Origin: Liolophura sinensis
Lineage: Eukaryota > Mollusca > Polyplacophora > Chitonida > Chitonidae
Direction of reading: 5' to 3'
DNA length: 64,000 bases
NCBI RefSeq assembly: GCF_032854445.1
Contig: NC_088307.1
Location: 21,342,017-21,406,016, forward strand
Below the pieces are notes generated by a model. It did not search any database, was not told the DNA's origin, and saw only the letters and a list, made by a program, of their open reading frames with translations. Below are positions 1 through 14,200 of this stretch, piece after piece. A program made the translations under genes and the position numbers. Position 1 is the stretch's first letter; each line of letters opens with the position of its first letter.

Positions 1-387
1 ACATCTGGACATTCCTGTGGACATTTTCGGCTCGTTTCGTAACAACTCACTACGTAGGCCTATACATGAAATGTGTTACGCTGAACTTACGTCTGACCGA
101 CTGGTATGACGGATGGCGAGTAACATAAAACGAGACATTCTGTCGACTATTACCGGAAAACAAGACAAACGAAGACGGAAACACCCACACTCTTGTTTGG
201 CGCCCGACTCAAGCATACATACTACAAACACAATGGCCGGCATCGTGTAACGTATACATAATGGTAAATACCTGTTATATGTGTTATAAATACTGTGATT
301 TGACCAACAACAATGTGTAAACATCTCATAACGTTGTGGTGTCAAGTAACGAGTGGCATACTATATATTATGTTAACTGTAAACACA
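1..387. other. No gene recognised
   Basis: Non-coding sequence beyond the 3' end of UNC80. Only short ORFs with no recognisable domain. Confidence 0.5.
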
Positions 388-498
388 AGGCTTCATCACA
401 CTTTTCAACTTCATCACACTTTTCAACTTCATCACACTTCTCGACTTCATCACACTTTTCGACTTCATCACACTTTTCGACTTCATCACACTTTTGAA
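388..498. repeat. 18-bp tandem repeat (~6 copies)
   Basis: Unit CTTCATCACACTTTTCRA repeated about six times with few changes. The length is a multiple of three, so it opens ORFs on both strands that are not genes. Confidence 0.93.
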
Positions 499-1814
499 CT
501 CTAACTTCACAAAGATACAACACAACTATATTAGTCGTCCGATAATCAAAACACAACTGAATGTAGGCCTTGCCATTCTTTAAACCTCCATACAAAATGC
601 AAATACATGAAAATTTTTCCTCGAAAATAAATTGAAATCTCTTCTAGTAGCTGACTTTCAGTCGTAAAAACGATTAGTTTTCGCCTTTCTGGTCAAAGAT
701 AATTTGAACATTCTGAATTCCTTTAAAATCAACGGGAATCAGCTAAAAATTCTCATTGGTGCAAATAAGTTTTAATTCACAAAACCGATCGAGATGCACT
801 GGTACCTTTCTGTGTACACTTCCAAGACATTTCTAAAAAAAGAAAAAAAGAATCCACTATTCCCATATCTCCGAACACATTAACTCGAACGTTGTTGCCT
901 ATCGATGCAGTCAGTACACAGGATAGCACTGGGGATGTACCGGCATTTCGCATATGCCTCATACCATATAACAACATACCAATCCAATCCAACTTAAGAC
1001 AAATCGGAGAATTCCGGGGTCTCAGATTCACTTCCATAAGCCTGGGATTAAGACAGGCGTCTACCTTAATCCCAGCTTACACAGCAGAGACCAATCTTAT
1101 ATCGCGCACAACCTTAATTCTGTAATGAAAAGGTATCCGATTGGGACGACTGTCGCAGACACGATTCATAAATCCTAAGACCAGCTTGTATATCAACATC
1201 CAATGGCAAACTCAAGATATATAGTAGACTGATCCCCCGGCGAGTACTGGAATCAATCGAACTGTGTACAGCAACTTTAATGTCAAGAGTTCTCAACATT
1301 TATAGCCTTAATTTCGTTAAATGTGATAAGTACAACACGTTCAACTTCTAGTAGGCCTACCGGTAGGCTAATTAACTCCTGGTTTCTCTGCACGCTGACA
1401 TCAAAATAATGACCTTGCTCTCTTCAGCATTTGCCTGTATACAATATTCTAAAAACTAGACTTCACATTAAGGAACTGTAATGCTAAAATACCTCTTCAG
1501 GTGAACAACAACAACAACATTCCATTTCAACAACAACAACATGAACAAATTTGTCTACAGATCACATTTCTGGTATATAAATACTCTAGTTTGTTAACTC
1601 TCATAAATATAGGCTTTACGGAAGCATGAACAATTCGCTCAACATTTACAATCTCCCCTAGCAGGACAACGGATTAACATTTCTCCTGCAAAACGTTATC
1701 CATTTACATAAACAATTTTAATTTACATATCTGGAAGCTGATCAGATGATCTTCATGTCCACCATATTTTACATCCTATAGAAGTGTATATGCATGTATA
1801 CATGTACATCAACC
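499..1814. other. Non-coding, no gene recognised
   Basis: Unique-looking sequence with short ORFs only. A small CAA repeat lies near 1506-1542. No exon with a matching splice pair could be supported. Confidence 0.5.
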
Positions 1815-2815
1815 TTTGGACATTTGTCATTTTGTCTCGGACATTTGTCATTTTCGCACTATTGAATTTATCAATATTGTCTCAGACTGTGGCTATTTGT
1901 CATATTGTTTCAGTCTCTGGACATTATCTCAGGCTCCAGCCATTTGTCATTTTTTGTCAGTCACTCGACATTTATCACACTGTCTCAGAATTTTGATATA
2001 TGCCATATTCTCTCGGATTCTGGTTATTTATCACAGGTGTCAGTGTCCAGGTAGTTGTCATGTTCTCTCAGCCTATGGATATTTGTCATATTGTATCCGA
2101 CTATGAACGTTTGTCACTTTGTCTCAGGCTCTGGATATCTGTCTACACACTTGGCATACTGTCTGACCATAGTAGCCTAATGATGTGTCAGACTGTGGAA
2201 TTTTTTTATATTGATTGCGAATTTTGACATTTGTCATATTGTTTCAGTCTCTGGACATTTGTCATATTGTCTCAGTCTCTGGACATTTGTCATACTGTCT
2301 CAGTCTCTGGACATTTGTCATATTGTTTCAGTCTGTTGTCTGTTGATATTTCTCACATTTTCTCAGGCTCTGGACATTTGTCATATTGTCTCAGTATCTG
2401 GACATTTATTACATTGTCTCAGTCTCTAGACATTTGTCACATTGTCTAAAACCCTGGACATTTGTCATATTGTCTCAGACTGGATATTTGTCACAATGAC
2501 TCAGACTCTGGACTTTTGTCATATTGTCTCAGACTCTGAACATTTGTTACATTGTCTCAGACTCTGGACATTTGTCATATTGTCTAATACTCTAGACATT
2601 TGTTACATTGTCTCAACTCTGGACATTTGTTCCATTGTCTCAGACGCATTTGTCATATTGTCTCAGACTCTGGACATCTGTTACATTGTCTCAGGCTCTG
2701 GACATTTGTCATGTTGCCTCAAGACTGGACATTTGTCACATCTTCTCAGTTTCTGGACATTTGTCACATTGTGTCAGACTCTGGACATTTGTCATATTGC
2801 CTCGCTCCTGGATTG
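1815..2815. repeat. 28-bp minisatellite (~35 copies)
   Basis: About 1 kb of a variable 28-bp unit, consensus CTCTGGACATTTGTCATATT then GTCTCAGA. Copies diverge more toward 1815. Several overlapping ORFs are made by the array and look like repeated CHIVSVSGHL-type peptides; they have no codon or domain support. Confidence 0.92.
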
Positions 2816-2839
2816 TTACCAAATAATCTCATACTCTAG

Positions 2840-4513
2840 ACATGCCACTGTACACATAGATACACAACACTACAGCGTGACAATGGACTAAGGTATGTCA
2901 CTTGTCACAGATTTTCATAAATAATATTAAATATTCTGCTACTGTTTCATAATTTCGATCTCAATGTTATACATTTAAAATGGGTCATAAATTATCTCAC
3001 TGAATGTGTTCAACTAGCACAAAGTGGCAATAAATGTGTAACTATCAATTAAAACATCTAGAGTCAATAACCATGAATTTGTACACATACTCTGTAACAG
3101 GACATTTGTACAGGTAATGTTATAGTAAATAAATAAATAAATAAATACAGTAATGGCATAAATAAATAAAATCAAGATACATTATATAAATGTGAACGTA
3201 CAAACATTACAAAAATCTAATTGAAAAAAAAAAAGAAAAAAAAAAAAAAATAGAGAAGAATTTTTAGGTTTAAATTCAGTTCCACAAAGTGAATTTTGGT
3301 CTGAACTCAAAATTTTAAATCAAAACATAAACTTCAACATAATACACATGTACAGGTTACGGCCTCTGTGGTGGAATTTTGACACACTTGTCCTAACATA
3401 ATGCTTAATTCAGCTTTCCAAATTTTGACTTGTACGGTCTTAAAAAAAAGCATTTAAATTCCACTTTAAATGTTGACTTATTAAGTCAAAACTGGTTTTG
3501 TGTAATCGACCTCAAACCTCCATTGTTGTATTTACCCAAATGACCATAAAATTCATCCATGACAAACTTGCCCATTCTGATTCTGAGAGATCTACTGATT
3601 TTACAAAGGTGTTTTGAGGTTTGCATGGAACATGGGGTGATATTTTATTGCTTCAGCAACAAAAATAATGTTTTTGACATTTATTTCCCTCTAAAAATGC
3701 AGTTGTCGAAATTTTATGCGTTAAAACTATTATTGTAGCATCTGGGAAAACAACACCAGAGAGAATCAGTCAATTCTACTGCATATGCCCATAAAAACTG
3801 AAGAACAAATAAAAGCTCCCCCCTGTTTTTAAACCATATATACACATTAAATGTGCATGTTCTCATTGCAGCCAACAGGATCACAAAGCAGTATTAGTCT
3901 TAAGTCAGACATAGAATTTACTTCCTTGGCCCATATTTATCAAACGTCTTAAGGCTTAAGTGATATTTGCTTGATAAATACATAATCTATAGCTTATCTT
4001 TGAACTTAAGTGATAATTTCCAAATCTGTCACGTAAGTTAACGAACACTCTTAAAGTACTAAAACAAAAACTGTTTACGGTAAGCAAAAATTTGAGAGCA
4101 GTAAACACTTTTGAAGTTAAGACAAGTCTGACATAAGTTTAAAACCGTTTCATGATCTCAGGGCCTGAAAACATTAAACATGTCCAGAGGCCTATGTTAC
4201 ATATGAGTACTAAACCAAGTCAGTTTATATATACCTGTCCCTTATTACAATGTTGCTGGGGGACAAATCTGGTATAAGTGGTACATCTTGTATAAGGCTT
4301 GATACCTGCTGAATAACAGAACTCTCAGAATGAAAAAAAAAATGAGTAGTTTGGTGATGGACAAAGTTTTAGGTCATGTGTAATAAACAGAGATAACAGT
4401 GTGTTATCTGCAACGATGTATCAGCTTGAGTTGTTGGCCATAGGTAAAATGATAAAAATACGGGTATATATTTCCTTTAAACAGAACCTTGTTGGCACAC
4501 TGTATCACCCTTG
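2840..4513. other. Non-coding, dispersed repeat fragments, poly(A) tract
   Basis: Holds an AAAT run at 3128-3147, an A-rich tract at 3221-3251 and a ~200-bp dispersed repeat at about 3520-3720 (seen also at 17740-17960 and 29310-29600). It could include UNC80 3' UTR. No gene was found. Confidence 0.5.
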
Positions 4514-4762
4514 TTCTTCACCCATTTCGCATATGAAAGAGCAACTTTCAGCGCAATTTACGAACATTTATAATTTGATTTTGGAGACAAACTGGTTGGA
4601 TATTGGCCAATTTCAGAGCGTTACAAAAAGTATAATTTTATCAGTCAACACAAAATAGTGCCAGAATTGACGCCACATCAACAATCTTCCAGCCATACTG
4701 TGGAGACCTTTAGAATATGTCTGAATAAACACCTTGCCAACATGTGAAAATGTTGAAGAATT
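4514..4762. mobile_element. Family C MITE-like element
   Basis: Bounded by inverted ends TTCTTCACCCATTTCGCATATG-like and CATGTGAAAATGTTGAAGAA. The interior (CAACTTTCAGCGCAATTTAC, TTGGCCAATTTCAG) is shared with 27185-27402 and 40784-40997. No ORF inside, so it would depend on another element for movement. Confidence 0.65.
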
Positions 4763-4943
4763 ACAGTAGTATATTTGGCAATTTAAAAGGGAAACAAATG
4801 TTGAAATTCTATCGCTCTTTCTCAATTGTGAGTGTTCACATGATCAACCAATCATATCCGGAAAACCTCAACAAAATATCCGCAAAAATCACATGAACCA
4901 CATACAATGAAATGTTTAATCCATTAGAATCCAGGACAAACAA

Positions 4944-5261
4944 TCACACAATTGTGTCCTGCACTTCAGTGCCATCAAAATAAATACACAGCGAAGCCTG
5001 CGACTTTCTCTCCTCATCTCTCAGAAGAGCTGAGTTCTCGTTAGTTGTGATGGACTCCTGCGATTCGCAGCGGAAGACGTAGGTTTGAGCAACTGGCGAT
5101 TTGGCGGCCCTTGTTGGACTGGCAGACGGCGATCGCGATCGGATTATACGCGCTCCCTGGCGAGCAATCCTTCCACGCGCTGAACCAATCGGGGCTTGGA
5201 TGTCGTGGGAAGGGTCATCATGTGACTTGGATCTCTGGACGTACCGAGGTCGGCTACTGGG
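4944..5261 (-). CDS. UNC80: UNC80 window exon 42 (terminal coding exon)
   Basis: Phase 0 to stop, acceptor CTTTTACAG. It encodes PSSRPRYVQRSKSHDDPSHD, an Arg/Ser stretch RIIRSRSPSASPTRAAKSP, and a tail ending EVQDTIV then TGA at 4946-4944. The last four residues fit a class-I PDZ ligand (S/T-x-hydrophobic); vertebrate UNC80 is remembered to end in ESHV, the same class. The poly(A) site is not clear: minus-strand ATTAAA at 4920-4915 and AATAAA at 3649-3644 are candidates only. Confidence 0.92.
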   Translation of the reverse strand, partial: PSSRPRYVQRSKSHDDPSHDIQAPIGSARGRIARQGARIIRSRSPSASPTRAAKSPVAQTYVFRCESQESITTNENSALLRDEERKSQASLCIYFDGTEVQDTIV

Positions 5262-8200
5262 CTGTAAAAGTGAAAAATGAAAAATCATAGATGTAAAAAA
5301 CTTTAGGGTTATCCCAGGGATCTATACATTTTACAAGGGTAGGCCCTGTTCCTCCCAATATTGCCAAAATAATGATGTTCTACGGGTAGTTTGATCTAAA
5401 TACCATCATTGCCATGAAGATACGGCAAGTGGCAAAGCAGTCAACCGTAAAGCACTAGCATCATTTTGCACTGGGACGTGACCCTGTTATAATGATAAAA
5501 CTCAAAAACTGTGTACTACCCCTTCCTCATAGAACCTGTTCTAAAAAAAGTCACGCCTTTACCTTCACTTCAACTGCCTCGGGGATTGTCTCCACAGAGC
5601 GTGCCATTGGTGGATGGTTGTCATGACGACTGAGTGATTGTCGGTTGCCTGACCAGACACCGTCCATGAAGTTTCGAGCAGGAGACTGCTCCCGACTGCT
5701 GCAGTCTGTGTCGTCCAGGTCGAGTCCAGCAGTTCGACCTCGTCGTGACATAAAACGGCGTACGCTTGTCGTCTTAGTCTTGTGGGACTTGATCTTGAAG
5801 GTTTTGCGACTGCGAGCATCTTGGCGCTGTAGCCTATGAGCCCGAGGCTCTGTCTCTGCGCCACCGCTCTTTGTCGACTTTCCAGAAACTGAAATAAACA
5901 CACAACAAATCATTAACTTGAGAATACTCTGTGAAACTAAGTCAAGTGAATCAGCAAAACACACTATCCTGTCCTCACCTTCTGGTTTGGGACAGTTGAG
6001 AGGCCTGTAGTCATATTTGTCCTTAGTCACTGAATAACTGTTTCCCATGTATTGCCTTGTTTTCATTTGTGAGCACATTGGAGAAGAACATTTTGGTACA
6101 AATTGACTGAGTTGCCTTCAATAAACAAAGATATTATTATTATTATTTGTGGACTGTTTTGTCAATTTTTTTTTTATTTTTCGTATTTTTCCCAGGCTTC
6201 AACAACTGCAATTTTCGGACAAACTTTCATACTACTCACAGCGGATGTGCTGTCCACATTACTGGCTAATGCCACTACTCTGATTGGTGCTTTACCCTGT
6301 ACCTTAAAAACTATATGTCAAGATTAATGTATAAAAGTTTACTTTGATTCACACAGTTTTGCTTGCACATTTAATGTAAGATATGGTATAAAATAAACAC
6401 TGAGTAAAATAATAATTTCAATTCACAGAATTCTTGAAGGACTTATTAAAAAGTCAGTAACTTAATCCTAATTTGTGGTATTGTACTTGAAGTTAAACAC
6501 TAATTTCTCAATGTTCAGAGGACCGAGCCTTCATTACAACACCACATAAAACCACTTCCCCCACCCCGCCTCATACACGCACTAAATAGGGCTTTAAAAC
6601 CACCACCCCAACCCCAACCAATCACCCACCTGTCCTGACAGGTCCTGTGGTGCCCTCATTCTCATACAGGATATCAGCTGGAGCATCCCCACTGTCGCCG
6701 CTGTGCTGTTTGCTGACAAACTGACGGAAACAGATCGACGGCTGTCGTTGTAGAACTGGAGATGCAGCAACTGTAGTATCTGTTTTAGAAATTTGAAAAA
6801 TGATAAGTTTTCCTGAAACTTTCCAAAGAGCCAAGTTTTTTAAATGATGACGCTCTTAAATTCAATGACCAGGGCTGGGGTTGATTTATTTATTTATTTC
6901 TTTGATTGGCGTTTTACGTAGTACTCAAGAATATTTCACTTATACAACGGCGGCCAGCATTATATTTTGGGAGGAAACGGGGTAGACCCTGAGGGAAAAC
7001 CACGACCATCTGCGGGTTGCTGAAAGGCCTTCCTACGCAGAGAGAAGAGGAAGCCAGCATGAACTTGAACTCACAGCAACTGCATTAGTGAGGGGCTTCT
7101 GGGTCATTGTGCTGCGCTGGCGTTCTAATCCCCTCAGCCATGGAGGCCCCTACATAGCTGAGATTGAACCTCCCCCCCCCCCCCACATCCTGTGTGCACA
7201 CGACTAAGAGACAAGCGTCATAATAACTGTGCACCCTGTCAAGCTGATGAGTTACCTAGTGCAGTTATATCGTCCTCTTGCACACTCTGCACTCTGCTGA
7301 ACTTCTCCAGGATACGACTGCCCTCGCGCGCAATGATGCGCTTACTGGAATGCTGACGGTTAAGGAGAGGACTGCCCCCTGCTGTGTCCACGCTTGACCC
7401 CCGGGCCAGGGTCCTGACAGGCACTCCGGTGCTGGAACTGGACTGAGACAGAATTGTGGCTACAAACAGAAACATACACAATGTTTTAAATGTTTCACAA
7501 ATATTTGACAGAATTTTGGAAGAAACCTTGAATTACAAACACATGCAGTTTTACATGTGGAAAATATTGGGCTGAATTTCAATTTGTTTATTTTCGGCGT
7601 TAATAGTTTTATTACTACAAAACTAGACAATATTTTGCAATTCTCTGCTCTAGGACATTTGCATCATACACATGAAAAATTATCTTTTAAGCCACTTGAA
7701 TACATGTATTTAATCAAGCTTCCTTGGAAGGAAACAAATAATGAAGATATCGGTCACAGCTTCTTAAAACATAAGTGATGAATAATACAAATATAAATCT
7801 TAATTTTAATACTTTACAGCTGGGTCATTTATCAGGTAAATGTCAGCAACTGTTTGACCAATTTGCTCCAGAGAGAAAAACTTGAATTCCAAAAACAGTA
7901 TACTTTTACTGCCTTTCTTGACAGCACTAAGTCAAAATGATTGTTGACACGATGATCCTGGGATAAAACACATAGGGTTTGATCAGGTGATCTCCAAGAG
8001 AAAACACCTGAGTTCCACTAAACTGTGCCTTTACTGGGTCTCTTGCTAATGGTAGCTAACATGAGTTTGGTTAGGTGATCTCCAAGAGAAAACACGTAAG
8101 TACCACTAAAGGATACTTTTTAAACTCGGTCTCTTGCTAATGGTAGCCAACATGAGTTTGATTTTGATTTGTTTAGTTCCACCTGAGTTTCACTATTATA

Positions 8201-11200
8201 AACAGGGCCTTTACTGGGTCTCTTGTCAATGGTACTTAAAACAGGTTTGATCACTTAATTTTCAAAAGAAAACACCTGAGTCCCACAAAAGAGTACCTTT
8301 TATAGTTGGTCTCTTGCTGATAGTACCTGGAAACAAGGATTTGATTTTGATTTGTTTAGTTCCATCTGAGTTTCACTATTATAAACCGTGCCTTTACTGG
8401 GTCTCTTGCCAATAGTGCGTAACACAGGTTTGACCACTTAATCTTCAAAACACCCGAGTTCCACTAAACAGTACCTTTACTTGGTCTCTTCCCAATGGTA
8501 GCTAACATGGGTTTAGGAGGGTTGATGTCAGGGGGTACTTCAGAGATGCTCATCCTCTGACGATGGTCAAACGCTTGAGAATGGTCTGAGCGGTCAGTTG
8601 CCATAGTAGCAGTTCGTGGTCGATATTCTGTAACAGATGAACGTTTGTAGCTTTACTGGTACAAAATAACATGTTTGTATTTTCAATGACACAGCCACAG
8701 TCAAATCATGAAGAGTTTGTACCCAATCTTAACTAATTGATCAAAGGTCAAATGCCTTCAGCAAAAACGTACAAAAATCACGGTGAGATGGTCAAATCCA
8801 ATTTGTCTATTTTCAGTACACTGCAAAAGCTGCAAATTTATTTATTTATTTCATTGGTATTTTACACTCTACTTAAGAATATTTGACTTATACGACAGCA
8901 CCCAGCATTATGGCAGGAGCAAACCAGACAGAGTCCGGGAGAAACCCACGACGATCCGCAGGTTGCTGACAGACTTTCCAGACACGGACAGGAAGCCAAC
9001 ATGAGGTGGACTTGAACTTAAACCGACCACATCGGTGATCCAGAGGTTCCTGGGACATTGCACTGCGTTGATGTGCTAACCACCTCAGCCAAAGTTGACC
9101 TCATATACTGATGTACTGGACTAATTCTGTATCAGACATGAAAATGCGTCTCCTGGCAGAACTGTCCAACTGCAGCATTTTACATCTGTAAATAATGTGT
9201 CTGCACACAGGTGTATCAAATTCCTGAGGAAAATAAATAACACACCTTAATAAAAAGCAAATAAAAACAGCTGAAAAAAAAACCATCTTTGGTCATCGTC
9301 ATGCAATTGCTGCTTCACTTAATTCTGAAACAGGCTTACATATGAAGAACTGTGCACCTATTCCACAAACTTGTCATTCCTGCAGCAATTTCTGACTACA
9401 AAAAAATCAATTCCAGGCAACTGTATGTAAAACATGCAGGAAAACGATAAAGGCTAGTGTAATGACAAACCAGAGTGGAACCAAAACTGAACATAGCCTT
9501 ATGTCCATCATGAAACCTATGTGTACCTGCATGTCCAAAACTAAGAAAAAAAAATTCACGGGTCTAATATACACATGTGTTTTTTATACAAGCAATCTAA
9601 TTAAATTCAGTTGGCACATAAAGTATACAAGTGAATATGACAGAATATTTGTCTAAAATACAAGTAATAACCATAATTCACTCTAACGAAAGTAATTACA
9701 TTCAACAGGTATCCAGGAAGCTAATGATCATAATGAGTCGAAAAAATGACCAAATATATATATATATATATATAAATATATTTATTTGTTTTCAAATTTT
9801 TTAATCTTGACTAGTTCAAACAAATTCAAGAACAAATTTCCATTGCATTTCCTGGCAAGACCCCTATTCTACATTAAAATTTTTTTTTTAAAATTTATTC
9901 ACATGCAAATTAACAATGTGGTCTTCATGCAACGATTTTGTGGGAAAATACTGCAGATTTACAATTCACATACTGGTGCTTGTCCCTTTAACAGGAGTAT
10001 CCTAACCTTAATAGAGAGAATTCACACTATCACATATACACTAAAGGATAATGACATAATCACTTAATGCAGTCACTTCCTGCATGTGGGAAGGTCTGCC
10101 AGCAACCTGCGGATGGTCGTAGGCTTTCCTTAAAACGGTTTCCTCCCAACATGCTGACCTCTGTCATATAAGTGAAATATTCTTGAGTACGGTGTAATGA
10201 AACACCTATCAAACGAATAAATCAACTTAATGCTGTCTCCATGACGTATATCCATAGTACAATGAATATGAGCTGACACACATCAGTACAGACACAAACT
10301 ATGTTGCAAAGTATAAAAGTAGTTTTAATTCTTTCTGCTTTTGAGTTGCAAGGAAACTATTTTCATGTCCTTACTGCTGTATCAGTTAGTAAAATGGAGT
10401 TAAATTTCTGAATGAAAAATGAGTGTGAAGCAGAATTTACTAAGAATCAAGTTATTCCTACAGAAAAAAAAACCACGTAAGTTCTGACACAAAAAAGCAA
10501 ATCAGAAGATTTTTCACAAAAAAGTTCCTGTTATCCTATTTGTATCTGTATATGTAGATGTAGTCTTGTGAAAACTCTCTATTATCTCACTGATTAACAT
10601 ATATTTATCTATGTGTACAAATGTTTTGTTTTCTACATTGACTGCAGTGAACGAAAGATAATCATGAGAAATCATCCAAACAGAAGAAGACAACTACGTC
10701 AGTGCATCAGTCTCATACATTTCTGTGACATTCTACACCAGTTTTACAAAAGCCTACCATCAAAGGTATCCAAAAAACAGTCGGGGCAAGAATCTGAAAG
10801 AGACGGGGATACAACTGTGCCAAAAAGTTCGTCAAATACACACCACACAATATCAACTACACATATAATCCGTATAAAATACCACAAACATTGCTGACAC
10901 ATTCAAGCAGTGTTTGTTTGCTTTAGATTATGATACCATTTTTAATACCTGCACTGTATTTCTAGTCATAAAAAGACGGTGTTTCCTTGTAGCAAGCTGG
11001 TATCAATGCAGACATATTCATAGTGCTACCTCACTGAAATGCCATACTGAAGACACCAGACTCACACAGTCATACCCTAAACTGATACCGTGCCACTCAG
11101 TGATCTATTTCACAACTGTGGTTCAAGAACAAACTGACTTAATATTTATTTATTTGATACGATTGTTGTTAAACGCCACACTCAAGAATTTTTGACCTAA

Positions 11201-14200
11201 ACAATTGAGATCACTTTTATGGGAGAAGGAAACGAGAGTGTCTGGAGGTAAATTACAGATCATTGTCAGTGTAAAATTTTAACTGATTCAGCCTTCGATA
11301 AATTAAAAGAAAAATATTTTCAGATGAATTTGTGAGTATAAATGTCACTGGAGAATTTCTTCACTTGTGATGCAAGGATACCTGTACATATATTCACCGC
11401 ATATTAGGGGGAAACAAGTGGTCTTCAATGAATATTTACCGGCCCCGATAGCACAGTTAGTAGAGCGTCCGCATTGGGAGCGGTAGATCCAGGGTAAATC
11501 CTGGGTCGAGTCACCTAAGACCTTTATAGAGGAAGCTGTAACTTCCTCGCTTGGTGTTCAGCATGAAGGGATAGTGCAACAACTGGTTGACCCATATCAG
11601 TATAATGGCTCGAGCGGGGGTGCTTACTTGCCTTTGGTAAGTCATCTCAGTGAAGCAACACTAGATAAAAGAGCAGTGGAAATCTGTCCTGCAACAAGGA
11701 GGCACATTTCATGCACACTAAGCATTCCTTCGTCGTCATGTGATTGAAAAATTGTTGAGTACGACGTTAAACCCCAAGCACTCACTCACTCAATGAATAT
11801 TTAGATTGCGCAAATGAACACATGGTGTCACTAACAGCTTGTTTTCACCAAGGCCCCAGAATGCAGAGAGAACCAGGGAAGCTACATATTCCCTGTCCAA
11901 CGGGCTGATTGACAGCACCTGTACTGATTAATTACTTCAAAGCTAAAGGTATGACATGGAGTCAGCAGGTATGACATGGAGTCAGCAGGTATGACATGGA
12001 GTCAGCAGGTATGACATGGAGTCAGCAGGTGTGACATGGAGTCAGCAGGTATGACATGGAGTCAGCAGGTGTGACATGGAGTCAGCAGCTTGAACTCAGT
12101 AAATCGTCAAGATCCATCATCCTGAAAATTTGTTTTGTTTTCGCGACACTCAATGCTCTGATCCACCAGTTTAAAAACTTTCGTCTACGCATAAAGTTCT
12201 AGGCATGAAACAGTTAGGTCCGATTTCAGGCTGCTCTTCTGAAATCATCTTCCTGTACACAAGAAATTTACCGGCAAATGTGCAAGTAAAATATTCACCT
12301 TACCATCACCTGATATTAAAATGGCAGTTCATTAGACGCAAAATCACAGAGACCCATACCTGTACTGAAATTACAACTTTAACATGCAAACTAATATAAA
12401 CATCAAAAAAGATGCAAAAAATCCTTCAAAATGGAGGAAAAAATGGTATATATTTTCGTTCCCCTATAATTACCAAGCATTTTTAGTTCCAACATTTCGG
12501 TATTATTTTTCTCAACTCATCAACTATGTCTTTTAAGTAACATAATACTTTTAGTTTTATTGTAATTAAGTTTTATATTTGGATTTCCACCTTTACAAAT
12601 AGTATCCCATACACGCCATGATGCAAAGAACCTGTTTGAGCTAGGTGTGGCTTCTACATGTACATGTAAGCCTTCAACCTTTTCAGCCAATACAGGGTTC
12701 TTCCAATGGAGTTTATGCATACAATTATTATCAAAAATGATGCTACTAGTTATTTGCTTGTGTCATTGAAGATGTTACATGTAGCTACACAAAACTGTGT
12801 AGATTATTTCTCTACGCCCCACAGTTCTCGCAGAATGTTTCAAAATGTTAGTTGAAGAGAGGGTGAAAGAGCTGAAGAATTAGACTACTAGTATGTGTCT
12901 TTCATATTTGGTCTTTTCATAAGTACCACATTTGTTTCACTACCGCCTCTAACAGAGATCATGTTCTTGCCAGTCTTTGTCCGTCAGCAACATTGCAGTA
13001 AAGTCTATACTGGGTTTTTACATAAAATGTTTAACCAGGTTGACCTTACACTAGAGTAATCTGGATCTCTCAGTTTTTTTTTCAATACTTTCCGATCACA
13101 CAGACTGTCTTCCCACAGGATTACCAGGACATTTACGCACAAGCATGCAGGTGATGGACAAGATGACAAAAAACAACCACAACAAATGTTTAGCTTTATT
13201 TTCGGATAAATGAAATAACTGAGGACCAGATAAACTTCATCTGCTGATACAAGATGTTGAGTTTTTGCCACAACCTGAGAATCTTATTTATTTGATTGGT
13301 GTTTTATGCCATACTCAAGAATATTTCCATTACACGGTGGCAACCAGCATTATGGTGGGAGGAAGACAGGCAGAGCCTAGAGGGAATCCATGACTATCCG
13401 CACCTTGCTGGCAAACTTTCCCACTTGCGACCTTTGTTTACAAGTAATCACTCTTCTACACAACCTTTAAACTGACCAATCTGCATGCAACTTTTGGCTG
13501 TGACAAGCTGCTCTATCACTCACTGTCTGTCTGTCTGTCTGTGGGTCAGTCAAATGGCTGGTCAAATTTAAAGGAAAAGACAACATAAAACTGATGCCAA
13601 AATTAGATGAAAGAGCATCAAAACTTATTTGCAAATATTTTTTTTTTTGTTCAAGAGGAAAGGGTTTTTGAAAATATTTTGTATGGTGGGTATTTGAGAC
13701 CAACTTTTGGTATTTATCATTGTTGCACATTAATGTTCTAAATAAGGATGTGATGCTTGTCTAATAAATTTATTTGAATGTAAATTTGTTGTTCATATCG
13801 AAACATAGGCATTTAACCTCAATTATGATAATATTTATGAACATATTAAAAATATAAAAATGATCCAAATTGAGGTTTAATACATTTGTTAGCTGGAAAG
13901 AACAAAATCTAGAGCAAAAATATTTATTAAACCTGTCTTACATCCTCATTTACGACATTATCAAACAAAGACTATAAATATCAAAAGGTGGTCCCAATTA
14001 CCCACCGCACAAAATTATTTTGAAGTGTCTTTTTCTCCTCAAGTAAAAATCGGAAAAAATATTGAAGACCACATTTAGTCATAACTTTTCGCACTCTTTC
14101 ATATGAACTTTATGTCATTTTACTGTTTTCTCCACCTTTAACATGGGGCTGAGTGGAAGTGGACATTTGCTTTTTGCAGGATGTCCCACCTACTTTAACA

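Noticed and set aside
1784-2891. Several overlapping plus-strand ORFs with CHIVSVSGHL-type repeats
   Set aside because: By-products of the 28-bp tandem array, open in more than one frame.
11443-11515. Candidate tRNA-Pro gene
   Set aside because: It is the head of a family B SINE: the arms are mismatched and the sequence continues into the SINE body present in several other copies.
11835-11945. Possible missing UNC80 exon (acceptor-like CAGTACAG on the minus strand)
   Set aside because: The frame runs into a stop without a suitable donor, and the peptide has no similarity to UNC80.
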